A stretch of DNA of 64,000 bases from Dechloromonas sp. (GCA_028689015.1 JAQTXC010000003.1:37694-101693); one strand, 5' to 3'; positions 1 through 10,669 are shown, counted from the stretch's first letter. Numbers and translations are program-made. The notes: generated by a model from the sequence alone, not told the origin.

Positions 1-2294
1 TTCTGCACCTGATTGTGCACAAAGAATTCCTGGATATCGCCCATCATCTTCAAGGCAAATTCAGTACTGAAGATGCAGGTGTTCTGGCCCTGGTCTTCCT
101 TCAGGATGTCGGCCTGCACCGTGCCGCGCACGGTCGACAGCGTCCATTCGCGGATTTTCTCGGCTTCGTCTTCGGTCGGCTGGCGACCGTTGTCGGCCTG
201 GAACTTGGCCAGTTGCTGGTCGATGGCGGTGTTGAAGAAACAGGCGAGGATGATCGGTGCCGGGCCGTTGATGGTCATCGAAACCGACGTAGTCGGGCAG
301 ACTAGATCGAAACCGTCGTACAGCACCTTCATGTCGTCGAGCGTGGCAATCGACACACCAGAATTGCCGATCTTGCCGTAGATATCCGGGCGCTCGTCGG
401 GGTCGCAGCCATACAGCGTCACCGAGTCGAAAGCCGTCGACAGGCGGTGTGCCGGCATGCCTTCGGAAACGCGCTTGAAGCGGCGGTTGGTGCGGAAAGC
501 GTCGCCTTCGCCGGCGAACATCCGGGTCGGGTCCTCGCCCTCGCGCTTGAAGGCGAAGACGCCGGCGGTGTAGGGGAAGGAGCCGGGAACGTTTTCCTTC
601 ATCAGGAAGCGCAGGATCTCGCCGTCATCGGTGAAGGTCGGCAGGATCACCTTGCGGATCTTCGTGCCGGACAGCGACTGGCTGGTCAGCTGGGTACGGA
701 TTTCCTTGTCGCGGATCTTCACGACGTATTCGTCGCCGCTGTAGGCTTCGACAGTCTGCGGCCACATGTCGAGCAGCTTCTTCGCCTTCGGGTCCTGCTG
801 GCTGTCCTTGAGCGCGGCCATTTCGTCAAAATCTGCGGTCGACTTGTCGCAGGCGGCAAAAATCCCCTTCGAAATGCGCAGCGACTGCCGCTCGCGGGCG
901 ACTTTCACCTGCTCGGCGGTGTGGGCGTGATAGCCCCGCACGGTGTCGGCGATTTCAGCCAGATAACGCACGCGCTGTGCCGGCACGATGGCGCGCTGAC
1001 TGGAAGACTGTTTGACCGTGACGATGGGCAGTTTGCCCGGCTTGAGGGACAAGCCCTTTTCGCTGAGCACCGGCACCAGCGCCTGATACAGCGCAGTCAC
1101 GCCGTCATCGTTGAAGCGGGCGGCCTGGGTGCCGAACACCGGCATCTCGTCGGTCGGCGTGGCGAAGGCTTCGCGATTGCGCTGGTATTGCTTGCGCACG
1201 TCGCGCAATGCGTCCTCGGCGCCCTTGCGGTCGAACTTGTTGATGGCCACGAAGTCGGCGAAGTCGAGCATGTCGATCTTTTCCAGCTGCGAGGCAGCAC
1301 CGAACTCCGGCGTCATCACGTACAGCGACAGATCAACAAAGGGCACGATGGCCGCGTTGCCTTGACCGATGCCGGAGGTTTCAACGATGACCAGATCGAA
1401 GCCGGCCAGCTTGCAGGCGGCGATGACCTCGGGCAGCGCGACCGAGATTTCAGAACCGGTATCGCGGGTCGCCAGCGAGCGCATGAAGATGTTCGGATGT
1501 TCGATGGCATTCATGCGGATGCGATCGCCCAACAAGGCGCCGCCGGTACGCTTGCGTGACGGGTCGATGGATATCAGGCCGATCTTGACCGTATCGCCCT
1601 GATCGAGACGGAAGCGGCGGACGATTTCGTCCGTCAGCGACGACTTGCCGGCGCCCCCCGTGCCGGTAATACCCAGCACCGGCGTTGCCAGCGCCGCGGC
1701 CGCCTTGAGCAGCGGCGCCTTGAGCGCCGGGGCTTCACCGTTTTCAAGCAGGGTAATCAGCCGTGACAGCAGTCGCTTGTCCCCCGCCTGCAAACCGGCC
1801 AGCGCCTGTTCCGCCGTCGGCACGCCCGCTTCGGCAAGGTCGAAATCCGATTTCTCGACGACTTCGTTGATCATGCCCTGCAGACCCATGTGCACGCCGT
1901 CTTCCGGTGCATAGATGCGGGTCACGCCGTAGTCGTGCAGTTCGCGGATTTCCGACGGCACGATCACGCCACCGCCACCGCCAAAGACCTTGATGTTGGC
2001 GCCGCCATTGGCCTTGAGCAGATCGATCATGTACTTGAAGAACTCGACGTGGCCGCCCTGATACGAAGTGATGCAGATGCCCTGCACGTCTTCCTGCAGC
2101 GCCGCATTGACGATTTCCTGCACCGAACGGTTATGGCCGAGGTGGATCACCTCCGAACCGGTCGATTGCAGAATCCGCCGCATGATGTTGATCGAGGCGT
2201 CATGGCCGTCGAAGAGCGAGGCCGCGGTCACGAAACGCACCTTGTTCTTCGGCTTGTAGGGGACAAGTTTCTTGGCTACTGAAAGATCGGTCAT
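1..2294 (-). CDS. icmF: Fused isobutyryl-CoA mutase IcmF (B12-binding domain + MeaB-like G-protein domain + start of mutase region), truncated by left window edge
   Basis: Reverse-strand translation from ATG at 2294: MTDLSVAKKLVPYKPKNKVRFVTAASLFDGHDASINIMRRILQSTGSEVIHLGHNRSVQEIVNAALQEDVQGICITSYQGGHVEFF (B12-binding, DxHxxG-type), then ITGTGGAGKSSLTDEIV P-loop of a MeaB-like GTPase; reading frame open to position 1. Confidence 0.88.
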   Translation of the reverse strand, partial: MTDLSVAKKLVPYKPKNKVRFVTAASLFDGHDASINIMRRILQSTGSEVIHLGHNRSVQEIVNAALQEDVQGICITSYQGGHVEFFKYMIDLLKANGGANIKVFGGGGGVIVPSEIRELHDYGVTRIYAPEDGVHMGLQGMINEVVEKSDFDLAEAGVPTAEQALAGLQAGDKRLLSRLITLLENGEAPALKAPLLKAAAALATPVLGITGTGGAGKSSLTDEIVRRFRLDQGDTVKIGLISIDPSRKRTGGALLGDRIRMNAIEHPNIFMRSLATRDTGSEISVALPEVIAACKLAGFDLVIVETSGIGQGNAAIVPFVDLSLYVMTPEFGAASQLEKIDMLDFADFVAINKFDRKGAEDALRDVRKQYQRNREAFATPTDEMPVFGTQAARFNDDGVTALYQALVPVLSEKGLSLKPGKLPIVTVKQSSSQRAIVPAQRVRYLAEIADTVRGYHAHTAEQVKVARERQSLRISKGIFAACDKSTADFDEMAALKDSQQDPKAKKLLDMWPQTVEAYSGDEYVVKIRDKEIRTQLTSQSLSGTKIRKVILPTFTDDGEILRFLMKENVPGSFPYTAGVFAFKREGEDPTRMFAGEGDAFRTNRRFKRVSEGMPAHRLSTAFDSVTLYGCDPDERPDIYGKIGNSGVSIATLDDMKVLYDGFDLVCPTTSVSMTINGPAPIILACFFNTAIDQQLAKFQADNGRQPTEDEAEKIREWTLSTVRGTVQADILKEDQGQNTCIFSTEFALKMMGDIQEFFVHNQVQ

Positions 2295-2306
2295 GGCCGG
2301 CGCCTC

Positions 2307-3521
2307 TTGCTAGATTCGAATGGATCGTCATCCTATGCCGCCCTGCAGCCGGCGCCATTGCCGGGCATGCCGACAATCATGCAAATTCCGCCAAAATGCT
2401 ATGCTGTTGCGGTCAACCTTCAATTCGAGAAAATATTGCAGCGCAACAAGGAATACGCCCAGCGACGCAGCAAATCCACGGTCGCCATGGGTTTCGTGAC
2501 CGGCATGCTGGCTGGAATGTCCCGCAACGGTGTGGACACTTCGCCTTTGCTGGTCGAGGCCGGCATTGATATTGCAGACTCCGCCACCCGCATCGGGATT
2601 GACCATTACGCCAATCTATACAACCGGATCAACCGGATGCTGGACGATGAGGCCTTCGGGCTGTTTTCGCAGCCCATGCGCTGCGGCAGTTTCGAATTCC
2701 TCTGCCGTGCCTGCATCAGCGCCCCGACCCTGGCCGAAGCCCTGCAGCGGGCCAGTCGCTTCCTGCGCATCGTGCTGCCCGATCTCGGGATCAGCATCCG
2801 CCGTCAGCGCAACCAGGCCGAACTGCTGATTGTCGAACGCCGCTCCCTGGCCGCCCGGGTGGACGACCCCGGTCGCGTCTTCGCCTTCGAATGGCTGCTC
2901 CGACTGCTGCATGGCCTGGCCTGCTGGCTGGCCGGCCGGGGCCTGGCGCTGGACAGCGTGATTTTTCCCTTCCCGCGGCCAGGCCATGCCGACGACTACC
3001 CGCTGATCTTTACCGAGGATTCCCGCTTTGCCCCAACCGTTCCCGGCGGCAACGCAACGCTGGTCGCCAGCTTCAAGGCCAACCTGCTCGACCTCCCCAT
3101 CCGCCGGGACGAAGCCGCCCTGGCCAGTTTTCTCGAGGGAGCCCCCGGCAAGATCACCACCCTCTATCGGCGGGATCGGGAAATGGTCATTCGGGTACGC
3201 GACCTGCTGCGGGTCGCCCTGCCAGGAACCCTGACCCTGGACGAAATCGCCGAGCGACTTTTCCTGTCCTCGCGGACACTGCACCGGCGGCTGGAAGATG
3301 AAGGATCGAGCTTCCGCGCCATCAAGGATGCCCTGCGCCGGGACATGGCACTGGCCCGGCTGGCCAAGACCGACGACCCCATCGCCCAGGTAGCCACCGA
3401 CCTCGGCTATGCCGACACCTCGGCCTTTTATCGCGCGTTCGTGGACTGGACGGGGATGGCGCCGTTGCATTACCGTCGCAGGATATCGGGCGATGCAGGC
3501 AGCAGTAACGCCAGCCACTAG
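2307..3521 (+). CDS. AraC family transcriptional regulator with N-terminal arabinose-binding-like domain (true start may be downstream, e.g. about 2487)
   Basis: ORF with C-terminal HTH: LTLDEIAERLFLSSRTLHRRLEDEGSSFRAIKDALRRDMALARLAKTDDPIAQVATDLGYADTSAFYRAFVDWTGMAPLHYRR. Confidence 0.85.
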   Translation: MLDSNGSSSYAALQPAPLPGMPTIMQIPPKCYAVAVNLQFEKILQRNKEYAQRRSKSTVAMGFVTGMLAGMSRNGVDTSPLLVEAGIDIADSATRIGIDHYANLYNRINRMLDDEAFGLFSQPMRCGSFEFLCRACISAPTLAEALQRASRFLRIVLPDLGISIRRQRNQAELLIVERRSLAARVDDPGRVFAFEWLLRLLHGLACWLAGRGLALDSVIFPFPRPGHADDYPLIFTEDSRFAPTVPGGNATLVASFKANLLDLPIRRDEAALASFLEGAPGKITTLYRRDREMVIRVRDLLRVALPGTLTLDEIAERLFLSSRTLHRRLEDEGSSFRAIKDALRRDMALARLAKTDDPIAQVATDLGYADTSAFYRAFVDWTGMAPLHYRRRISGDAGSSNASH

Positions 3522-3557
3522 GCGGATCCCGAAACCAACCATCGCAGGGAGCAGGGC

Positions 3558-4400
3558 ATGGACAAGCAGCAGGCATTTGCCTCGATGGCCGAGGATATCC
3601 GCAAGGGTGAGTTAGCCTTCCCCACCCATGTTCGGGTCTCCATGCGCTTGCGGGATGCACTCGCCGATCCGGATTGCCACGTCGAAACGGCCACCCGACT
3701 GGTTCAGGCCGAACCCGTGCTGGCCGCTCGCATCGTGGCCATGGCCAACAGCGTCGCCTACAACCCCTACGGCCGCGAAATCAGCGATCTGCGGACGGCA
3801 GTCACGCGGCTCGGTTTTTCCACCGTACGCACGCTGGCCATGGCCCTGGTCACGCGCCAGATGGCCGGCAACGCCCTGCCGGCTGCCAGCCAGGAAACGG
3901 CACGCCAGCTCTGGGAACATACGGCCCATGTCGCAGCCCTGGCCCGGGTCATCGCCCGGCGGGTCACCCGGGTCGACCCCGAAGCTGCCCTGTTCGCCGG
4001 CATCATCCATGAAGTCAGCGGCTTCTTCCTGCTTTCCCAGGCCGCCGACTATCCCGGTCTGGTCGACGGTGATTTCTCGCTATGGATGACCGAGGGCGAG
4101 CAACAACTGGGCAGGCCGCTGCTTGCGGCACTGGGCATTCCGCACAACATCCGGGAAGCGGTCGAATGCTATTGGGAAGGCTTTCTCGGGATGCCACCGG
4201 TCGGCCTGGGCAACACCCTGCTGCTGGCAGAAGAACTGGCCCCGGTGCCATCGCCACTGCACCAGACCGGCGAATCGATCGTCGCCTCCGGCATGTCTCC
4301 CGAGATCAACATGCTGATCGGTGAAAGCATGCTGTCGGAAATACTTGAAGAGTCACGGGAAGAGGTGGAATCCCTGCGTGAGGCACTGCAATTCAAATAA
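3558..4400 (+). CDS. HDOD domain-containing protein
   Basis: 280 aa; VQAEPVLAARIVAMANSVAYNPYGREISDLRTAVTRLGFSTVRTLAMALV and LFAGIIHEVSGFFLL are typical of HDOD domains. Confidence 0.85.
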   Translation: MDKQQAFASMAEDIRKGELAFPTHVRVSMRLRDALADPDCHVETATRLVQAEPVLAARIVAMANSVAYNPYGREISDLRTAVTRLGFSTVRTLAMALVTRQMAGNALPAASQETARQLWEHTAHVAALARVIARRVTRVDPEAALFAGIIHEVSGFFLLSQAADYPGLVDGDFSLWMTEGEQQLGRPLLAALGIPHNIREAVECYWEGFLGMPPVGLGNTLLLAEELAPVPSPLHQTGESIVASGMSPEINMLIGESMLSEILEESREEVESLREALQFK

Positions 4401-4444
4401 ACGCCATGCCGTAAAGCATTAACCCATGGTGAAAATCAGATTAA

Positions 4445-4473
4445 TTGAGAGAGTTGGCCACTGTTTGTACTAT
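4445..4473 (+). promoter_or_regulatory. Candidate sigma70-type promoter upstream of the chemosensory cluster
   Basis: TTGAGA (4445-4450) - 17 nt - TACTAT (4468-4473), in the 132-bp intergenic gap before the cheY-like gene. Confidence 0.5.
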
Positions 4474-4532
4474 AGTTTGGCTGTTTTTCTTGCATCAAAA
4501 CCAACCTTTTTGAACTTGAAATCGAACAAAAA

Positions 4533-4898
4533 ATGAAAACGATATTTCTGGTTGATGATTCCGCCACCATCCTTTTGAGCATTTCAAACATCCTGGGCAA
4601 GGCCGGCTATGCCACTGAAAAGGCCGCCAGCGGAGAAGAAGCCCTCAGGAAATTCCAGTCTGGCGTCAAGGTCGACCTGCTGATCACCGATCTGAACATG
4701 CCCGGCATCAACGGCATCGAATTGATTAAGGAGGTCCGCAAGCTGCCGACCTACAAATTCATGCCCATCCTTTTTCTGACCACCGAGTCACAACAGTCCC
4801 GCAAGATGGAAGCCAAGGCGGCCGGCGCATCGGGCTGGATCGTCAAACCGGCTACCGCCGATGATCTGCTGAACACCATCAAGCTCGTCCTGCGCTAG
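4533..4898 (+). CDS. CheY-like single-domain response regulator
   Basis: 121 aa; [26 protein letters not shown]...[18 protein letters not shown]...FLTTESQQ...[13 protein letters not shown]. Confidence 0.9.
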   Translation: MKTIFLVDDSATILLSISNILGKAGYATEKAASGEEALRKFQSGVKVDLLITDLNMPGINGIELIKEVRKLPTYKFMPILFLTTESQQSRKMEAKAAGASGWIVKPATADDLLNTIKLVLR

Positions 4899-4906
4899 GA
4901 GTCACC

Positions 4907-6184
4907 ATGCCAGTGAGCCAACTGCTCCAGCGGACCCTTATCGTCACCACGCTCATTGCCATTGCCGCTTTTTTCACGGTGCTGATGCTGAATGACTGGT
5001 TTCACAACACCTTTCTGCCGCATGCCAACATCCAAGAGCCTTTTGGCGATGCCGTCGGTACGGTCATTGTCATTTTCGTCGTCTATATCGCCCATCGCAT
5101 GCTGTCCATAGCCTTTTTCAAGGACATGATGTACGGCCTGGCCAGACAGCAACAACAGGTCTTTAGCAAGGTGAGCGATGTCGAAAATGTGGGCGACGAA
5201 GTCGCCCGGGAACTGGGCCAGGTCCGCAATTTCAACAATGTGCTCACGGGGCAACTCAACTCGATTGTCGGCTCTACCGAACAAGCCGCCTACGACATCA
5301 CCGATCGCCTGCAGGCAATCGATGCCGTCGTCACCCGCCTGGATAATTTCGTTGCCAAGGTCTCCCTGGACTCGTCGGCCATTGCCGCCACCTCCCAAAA
5401 AGACATCGACAGCAACAAGGCGCTGATTGCCCGGATGGACCAGTATGTGAAGCGCCGGATTGACGAAGCACTCCATGACCAGGCGCGCATCGAACAAGTG
5501 GTCAAGGAAGCACAGGATCTGGGCACGCTGGTCCGCCTGATCCGGGACATTTCCGGGCAAACCAACCTGCTGGCCCTGAATGCCACCATTGAGGCAGCCC
5601 GGGCGGGCGAAGCAGGGCGCGGCTTTGCGGTGGTCGCTGACGAAGTTCGCAAACTGTCTACCGAAACCGATGTCGCCGTCGGAAAAATCAACGACGGCAT
5701 CAATCAGGTCGCCAATTCGATCAGACAGCAATTTCAGGACAAGCTCGAATCCAGCAACGTGGATGCCGAGCGGGCTGCGCTTAAAGAGTTTTCGACCCAG
5801 CTTTCCAAACTCGGGGCCGGTTACGAAAGCTTGCTTGAACACGACATCAGGGTACTGAACACCGTCACCGAAGCCAGCCGGGACTTGGGACAGATGTTCA
5901 TGGAAGTACTGGCCAGCGTCCAGTTCCAGGACATCACCCGGCAACAGATTGAACAGGTGACAAAAGCACTTGAACAACTGAGCACGCATGCCGAAACCCT
6001 GTCTGCCCGCATCACCTCGTCGGAGCAGGAGGGCTTCACATTTACGCCGCTCGCCCAGCATCTTGATCAACTGTACGGCAACTATGTGATGGACACGCAG
6101 CGAGCCACGCACCAGCAGGTGCTGCATCAGGCCGGCAAGCAATCTCCAGCCGCTGGCGGCGGTAGCAAGATCGAACTGTTCTGA
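4907..6184 (+). CDS. Methyl-accepting chemotaxis protein with short membrane-anchor region and C-terminal CheZ-like FQDITRQQ segment
   Basis: Two N-terminal hydrophobic segments; MCP hairpin tip [43 protein letters not shown]-terminus GGGSKIELF. Confidence 0.9.
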   Translation: MPVSQLLQRTLIVTTLIAIAAFFTVLMLNDWFHNTFLPHANIQEPFGDAVGTVIVIFVVYIAHRMLSIAFFKDMMYGLARQQQQVFSKVSDVENVGDEVARELGQVRNFNNVLTGQLNSIVGSTEQAAYDITDRLQAIDAVVTRLDNFVAKVSLDSSAIAATSQKDIDSNKALIARMDQYVKRRIDEALHDQARIEQVVKEAQDLGTLVRLIRDISGQTNLLALNATIEAARAGEAGRGFAVVADEVRKLSTETDVAVGKINDGINQVANSIRQQFQDKLESSNVDAERAALKEFSTQLSKLGAGYESLLEHDIRVLNTVTEASRDLGQMFMEVLASVQFQDITRQQIEQVTKALEQLSTHAETLSARITSSEQEGFTFTPLAQHLDQLYGNYVMDTQRATHQQVLHQAGKQSPAAGGGSKIELF

Positions 6185-6194
6185 GGACTCCCCC

Positions 6195-6500
6195 ATGTCG
6201 GCAGCGAAACGTCTCGTCCTGAAGGACGACCTGACCATCTACCATGCCCTCGACCAGAAACACATGCTGATCGATAGCCTGGCCGGCACGCCCAGCCTGG
6301 AACTGGATCTATCACAGGTGACCGAGATCGACACCGCCGGACTGCAACTGCTGATCCTCGTCAAGCGCGAAGCCGCCCGGCACGGCAAGGAGCTGGCCAT
6401 CGTGGCGCATAGCCCGGCCGTACGCCAGACCCTCGATTTCTGCAATCTGGCCACCTACTTTGGCGACCCGGTACTCATCACCGCTCACGAACAAGGCTGA
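6195..6500 (+). CDS. STAS domain protein (anti-sigma factor antagonist-like)
   Basis: 101 aa; LELDLSQVTEIDTAGLQLLILVKREAARHGKELAIVAHSPAVRQTLDFCNL. Confidence 0.82.
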   Translation: MSAAKRLVLKDDLTIYHALDQKHMLIDSLAGTPSLELDLSQVTEIDTAGLQLLILVKREAARHGKELAIVAHSPAVRQTLDFCNLATYFGDPVLITAHEQG

Positions 6501-6505
6501 CGACC

Positions 6506-8716
6506 ATGGATGAACTGACCAGCGTTTTTATACAGGAAGGCCGCGAGCAGCTGCAGGCAATGGAAAACGGCCTGCTCGACCTGGAGCAGGACCCGGACAA
6601 CCATGACAACATCAATGGCATCTTCCGCGCCGCCCACACCATCAAGGGGGCATCCGGCGTCATCGAGTGTCACTACATCGAAAATTTCATGCATCGGGTT
6701 GAGAATGTTCTCGACCGTTTGCGTAACGGAGAAATTCATGTCTCCGGCGACCTGACCGGCCTGCTGCTGCGCTGCTGCGACCAGTTGGGGCGACTGATGG
6801 ACGTCCTGGAGGCCGGCGACCCCGAACCGTCGGCGGAAGTACAAGCTGCCGGGGAGTCGCTGCAGATCGAACTCAACACCTATACGGCACACGCTGCGCC
6901 TGTCGCCGGTGGCGCCATCGTGGAAGTGGAAACCGATGCCGCCGGCGACGTTCACTCCTCCGGCGGCGGCGTGGTCAACACCGACAGCTGGCACATTTCC
7001 GTCCGCTTTGGCCTGCACATGCTGCGCGGCGGCATGGACCCCCTGTCTTTCATCCGTTTTCTCGGTTCGCTGGGTGAAATCATTGCCCTGGAAACCGTGC
7101 CGGATGTCATGCCCCCTGCGGCCGAGATGGATCCGGAATCCTGCTACCTGGGCTTTGAGATCCGCTTGCAAACCCGTTCCAGCAAGGCCGACATCGAACG
7201 GGTCTTTGACTTCTGCCGCGACGATTGCGAACTGCGCATCTTGCCGCCGAACAGCAAGCTGCACGAATACCTCAAGCTGATTCACGACCTGCCCGAAGAC
7301 GACATGCGCCTGGGCGAAATCCTTGTCCGCGCCGGGGCGCTGACCCAGGCCGAGCTGGACGAAGGTCTCCGCGCCCAGTTGCAGGTCCGCCTGCCCGGTG
7401 CAGAGGGTGCAGCCGAAAGCACGCCGATCGGCGAGATCCTGGTCGACAAGAAGGTGGTGCACAAGGAGGTCGTCGAGGCGGCCGTGCACAAGCAGACACA
7501 ACTGTCCGAAAAGAAAGCCGTCGAAGCCCGGCTGATCCGCGTTCAGGCCGACAAGCTCGACCAACTGATCGACCTGGTCGGCGAACTGGTCATTGCCGGC
7601 GCCTCGGCCAACCTGCTGGCCCAGCGCAGCGGCCAGAGTGAGCTCGTGGAATCGACCTCCATCCTGTCGCGTCTGGTAGAAAACATCCGCGATTCGGCCC
7701 TGCAATTGCGCATGGTCCAGATCGGTGAAACCTTCACCCGTTTCAATCGCGTTGTCCGCGATGTCTCGAAGGAACTCGGCAAGGAGATCGACCTGATCAT
7801 TACCGGCGCCGACACCGAACTGGACAAATCCGTCGTTGAAAAAATTGGCGACCCCCTGATGCACCTGGTGCGCAATTGCATGGATCACGGCATCGAACCG
7901 GCCGCAGTGCGGGAAGCCCGGGGAAAATCCCGCCGCGGCACAGTTGAACTCAATGCCTACCACGACTCCGGCAGCATCGTGATCGAGGTGGTCGATGACG
8001 GCGGCGGCCTGCCGCGCGACAAGATCCTGCAAAAAGCCATCGACAAGGGGATGGTCCAACCCACCCAGACGCTGACTGATCAGGAAATCATCAACCTGAT
8101 CTGGGAGCCCGGCTTCTCAACCGCCGATCAGGTCACCAATCTATCCGGCCGCGGCGTTGGCATGGATGTAGTCAGACGTAACATTCAGAACCTGCGGGGC
8201 AGTTGCGAGGTTAACTCAACCGAGGGCGAAGGCTCCAAATTCACCATCCGCCTGCCGTTGACCCTGGCCATCATCGATGGCTTCCTGGTCGGTGTCGGCA
8301 AGGCAGCCTACGTCATCCCGCTGGACATGGTGGTCGAGTGCATCGAACTGAAATCGAACACCGCCGACCGCGATTTCCTCAACCTGCGCGGCGAAGTCCT
8401 GCCTTTTGTCCGTCTGCGTGAATTGTTCGAAATCGACGGCGAGCAACCGGCGCGCGAGAACATCGTCGTCGTCCAGCATGCCGGACAGAAAGCCGGCATC
8501 GTCGTGGATCAGCTGATGGGTGAATTCCAGACCGTCATCAAACCTCTGGGCACCATTTTCCGCCATCTGCGCGGCATTGGCGGCTCGACCATCCTGGGCA
8601 GCGGCGACGTCGCGCTGATTCTCGATGTGCAGTCCCTCATCCATCGCAAGACCCGCCAGGAGGAGCGCAGCATGCACGCCAACAGCGCCTTGCCACGGTC
8701 GACCCAGGCCAACTGA
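6506..8716 (+). CDS. cheA: Chemotaxis histidine kinase CheA
   Basis: 736 aa; Hpt FRAAHTIKGASGVI, dimerisation/HATPase region (LVRNCMDHGIEPAAVREARGK...DDGGGLPRDKI...GRGVGMDVVRRNI), C-terminal CheW-like domain. Confidence 0.95.
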   Translation: MDELTSVFIQEGREQLQAMENGLLDLEQDPDNHDNINGIFRAAHTIKGASGVIECHYIENFMHRVENVLDRLRNGEIHVSGDLTGLLLRCCDQLGRLMDVLEAGDPEPSAEVQAAGESLQIELNTYTAHAAPVAGGAIVEVETDAAGDVHSSGGGVVNTDSWHISVRFGLHMLRGGMDPLSFIRFLGSLGEIIALETVPDVMPPAAEMDPESCYLGFEIRLQTRSSKADIERVFDFCRDDCELRILPPNSKLHEYLKLIHDLPEDDMRLGEILVRAGALTQAELDEGLRAQLQVRLPGAEGAAESTPIGEILVDKKVVHKEVVEAAVHKQTQLSEKKAVEARLIRVQADKLDQLIDLVGELVIAGASANLLAQRSGQSELVESTSILSRLVENIRDSALQLRMVQIGETFTRFNRVVRDVSKELGKEIDLIITGADTELDKSVVEKIGDPLMHLVRNCMDHGIEPAAVREARGKSRRGTVELNAYHDSGSIVIEVVDDGGGLPRDKILQKAIDKGMVQPTQTLTDQEIINLIWEPGFSTADQVTNLSGRGVGMDVVRRNIQNLRGSCEVNSTEGEGSKFTIRLPLTLAIIDGFLVGVGKAAYVIPLDMVVECIELKSNTADRDFLNLRGEVLPFVRLRELFEIDGEQPARENIVVVQHAGQKAGIVVDQLMGEFQTVIKPLGTIFRHLRGIGGSTILGSGDVALILDVQSLIHRKTRQEERSMHANSALPRSTQAN

Positions 8717-8773
8717 TTTTTTCTCATTTTTAAATCTCGATATCACCGCACCGAAGTTTCACAGGAGGTAAAC

Positions 8774-10669
8774 ATGTTGAACAACATCAAGATCGGGCCA
8801 CGCCTGACAATGGGCTTTGCCATTGTGCTTATTCTGCTGGCACTCACCGCCGTCATCGGTGGAAACGCGCTGGGCAACCTGAACAACGAAGTCCAGAACC
8901 TGGTCAAGGACAAGTTCCCCAAGACCGTGCTGGCCACCGACCTCATTCGGGCCATCAACCAAATCGCCCAGATCAACCGGAATCTGCTGCTAATTTCCGA
9001 ACCGACGGAAGTCCAGAAACAGCTCAGCCGCCAGGAGGAACACCGCAAGAGCATCACCGAGATCATCGACAAGCTGGCCGCCACGATCACCTCGCCGGAA
9101 GGAAAAACCTTGCTGGCCCGGGTTCAGGACACGCGGACAGCCTACGTGGCGACCCTCGACAAGTTCCACGGCATGGTCAACCGTAACGAGCGCGATAATG
9201 CGGTCAAGTTGCTGTACGGCGATTTCCGTCCGGTCACCCAAAGCTACCTGAAGGCTATCGGCGAACTGAACGATTATCAGGATGACCTGATGCGAAAGGC
9301 GGGTGAGGAAGCCGAGGCTGCCTACAACAGCGCCCGCACCCTGCTGATCACCATCAGCCTGATCGCCATCGCCCTGGGCATTGTCATCGCCATCCTGATC
9401 ACGCGCAGCATTGTTCGCCCGGTGGGTGACGCCGTGCAAATCGCCGACAAGATTTCCGAAGGCGACCTCAGCGTCAAGATTGACACTTCCGCCAAGGACG
9501 AAGTCGGTATGGTGCTGAAGTCATTGGAACGTGCGGTCGCTGCCGTCAAGGCCATGAGTGCCGAGGCCGCCGGCTTGGCCCAGACAGCCGTCGACGGCAA
9601 GCTTTCCACCCGGGCCGACGTCACGAAATACCAAGGGGAATATCGCAAAATTATTGAAGGGGTCAACAGCATGCTTGATGCCGTCGTTGCCCCGATCCAG
9701 GACGTCCAGCGCGTCATGGGCGCCATGGAACAGGGCGACATGACCCAGACCATCCGCAAGCAATACCAGGGTGACTTTGCGGTACTGAAGGAGGCCATCA
9801 ACAACACCATCGGTAAGCTGTCGGAAACCATCGCCCAGATCATCACCGCCGCCGATGCGCTATCCAATGCCTCCGGCCAGGTCTCGGCCACGGCTCAGTC
9901 GTTGAGCCAGTCGTCGTCCGAACAGGCCGCCTCGGTTGAGGAAACGACCGCCTCGCTGGAGCAGATGACCGCCTCAGTCGCCCAGAACACCGAAAACGCC
10001 AAGGTCACCGACAACATGGCCTCCAAGGCGGCCAAGGAAGCTGGCGAAGGTGGCGAAGCCGTCGGCAAGACCGTCGATGCCATGCAGTCGATTGCCGACA
10101 AGATCGGCATCATCGACGACATCGCTTACCAGACCAACCTGCTGGCCCTCAATGCCGCCATCGAGGCCGCCCGGGCCGGTGAGCATGGCAAGGGCTTCGC
10201 CGTGGTCGCCGCCGAGGTCCGCAAGCTGGCCGAGCGGTCCCAGGTCGCAGCACAGGAAATTGGCAACCTGGCCGGTTCTTCCGTGAAAATGGCCGAGCGC
10301 GCCGGGCATCTGCTCGAGGAAATGGTGCCCTCCATCCAGAAAACCTCCGACTTGGTGCAGGAAATCGCCTCCGCCTCGCAAGAGCAATCGACGGGCGTGC
10401 TGCAGATCAACAACGCCATGGGCCAGTTGAACAAGGCGACCCAGCAAAATGCGTCGGCATCTGAAGAACTGGCTGCCACCGCAGAGGAACTCGGTGGCCA
10501 GGCCGGCCAGTTGCAGCAGCTGATGGGCTTCTTCTCGGTTGATTCAGGCACGATGGCGCGAAACTACAGTGCTGCGCCCCGGATGGCTTCGCCTAGCCGT
10601 CCAGCCCGCCAGACGAACAGCCGCGTCATCAACGCCGCGCTGGATGATTCTGACTTCGAGAAATTCTGA
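8774..10669 (+). CDS. Methyl-accepting chemotaxis protein (4HB-type periplasmic domain, HAMP, MCP signalling domain)
   Basis: 631 aa; TM1-periplasmic-TM2-HAMP architecture; [43 protein letters not shown]. Confidence 0.95.
   Translation: MLNNIKIGPRLTMGFAIVLILLALTAVIGGNALGNLNNEVQNLVKDKFPKTVLATDLIRAINQIAQINRNLLLISEPTEVQKQLSRQEEHRKSITEIIDKLAATITSPEGKTLLARVQDTRTAYVATLDKFHGMVNRNERDNAVKLLYGDFRPVTQSYLKAIGELNDYQDDLMRKAGEEAEAAYNSARTLLITISLIAIALGIVIAILITRSIVRPVGDAVQIADKISEGDLSVKIDTSAKDEVGMVLKSLERAVAAVKAMSAEAAGLAQTAVDGKLSTRADVTKYQGEYRKIIEGVNSMLDAVVAPIQDVQRVMGAMEQGDMTQTIRKQYQGDFAVLKEAINNTIGKLSETIAQIITAADALSNASGQVSATAQSLSQSSSEQAASVEETTASLEQMTASVAQNTENAKVTDNMASKAAKEAGEGGEAVGKTVDAMQSIADKIGIIDDIAYQTNLLALNAAIEAARAGEHGKGFAVVAAEVRKLAERSQVAAQEIGNLAGSSVKMAERAGHLLEEMVPSIQKTSDLVQEIASASQEQSTGVLQINNAMGQLNKATQQNASASEELAATAEELGGQAGQLQQLMGFFSVDSGTMARNYSAAPRMASPSRPARQTNSRVINAALDDSDFEKF

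Noticed and set aside
447-1559. 370-aa plus-strand ORF
   Set aside because: Antisense shadow of IcmF in GC-rich sequence; the translation is low-complexity (A/G/H/R/D-rich) and the opposite strand has clear MeaB/IcmF motifs.
4895-6238. 447-aa minus-strand ORF
   Set aside because: Antisense to the MCP gene with unmistakable MCP signature; shadow ORF.
6485-8059. 524-aa minus-strand ORF
   Set aside because: Antisense to cheA; no recognisable domain.
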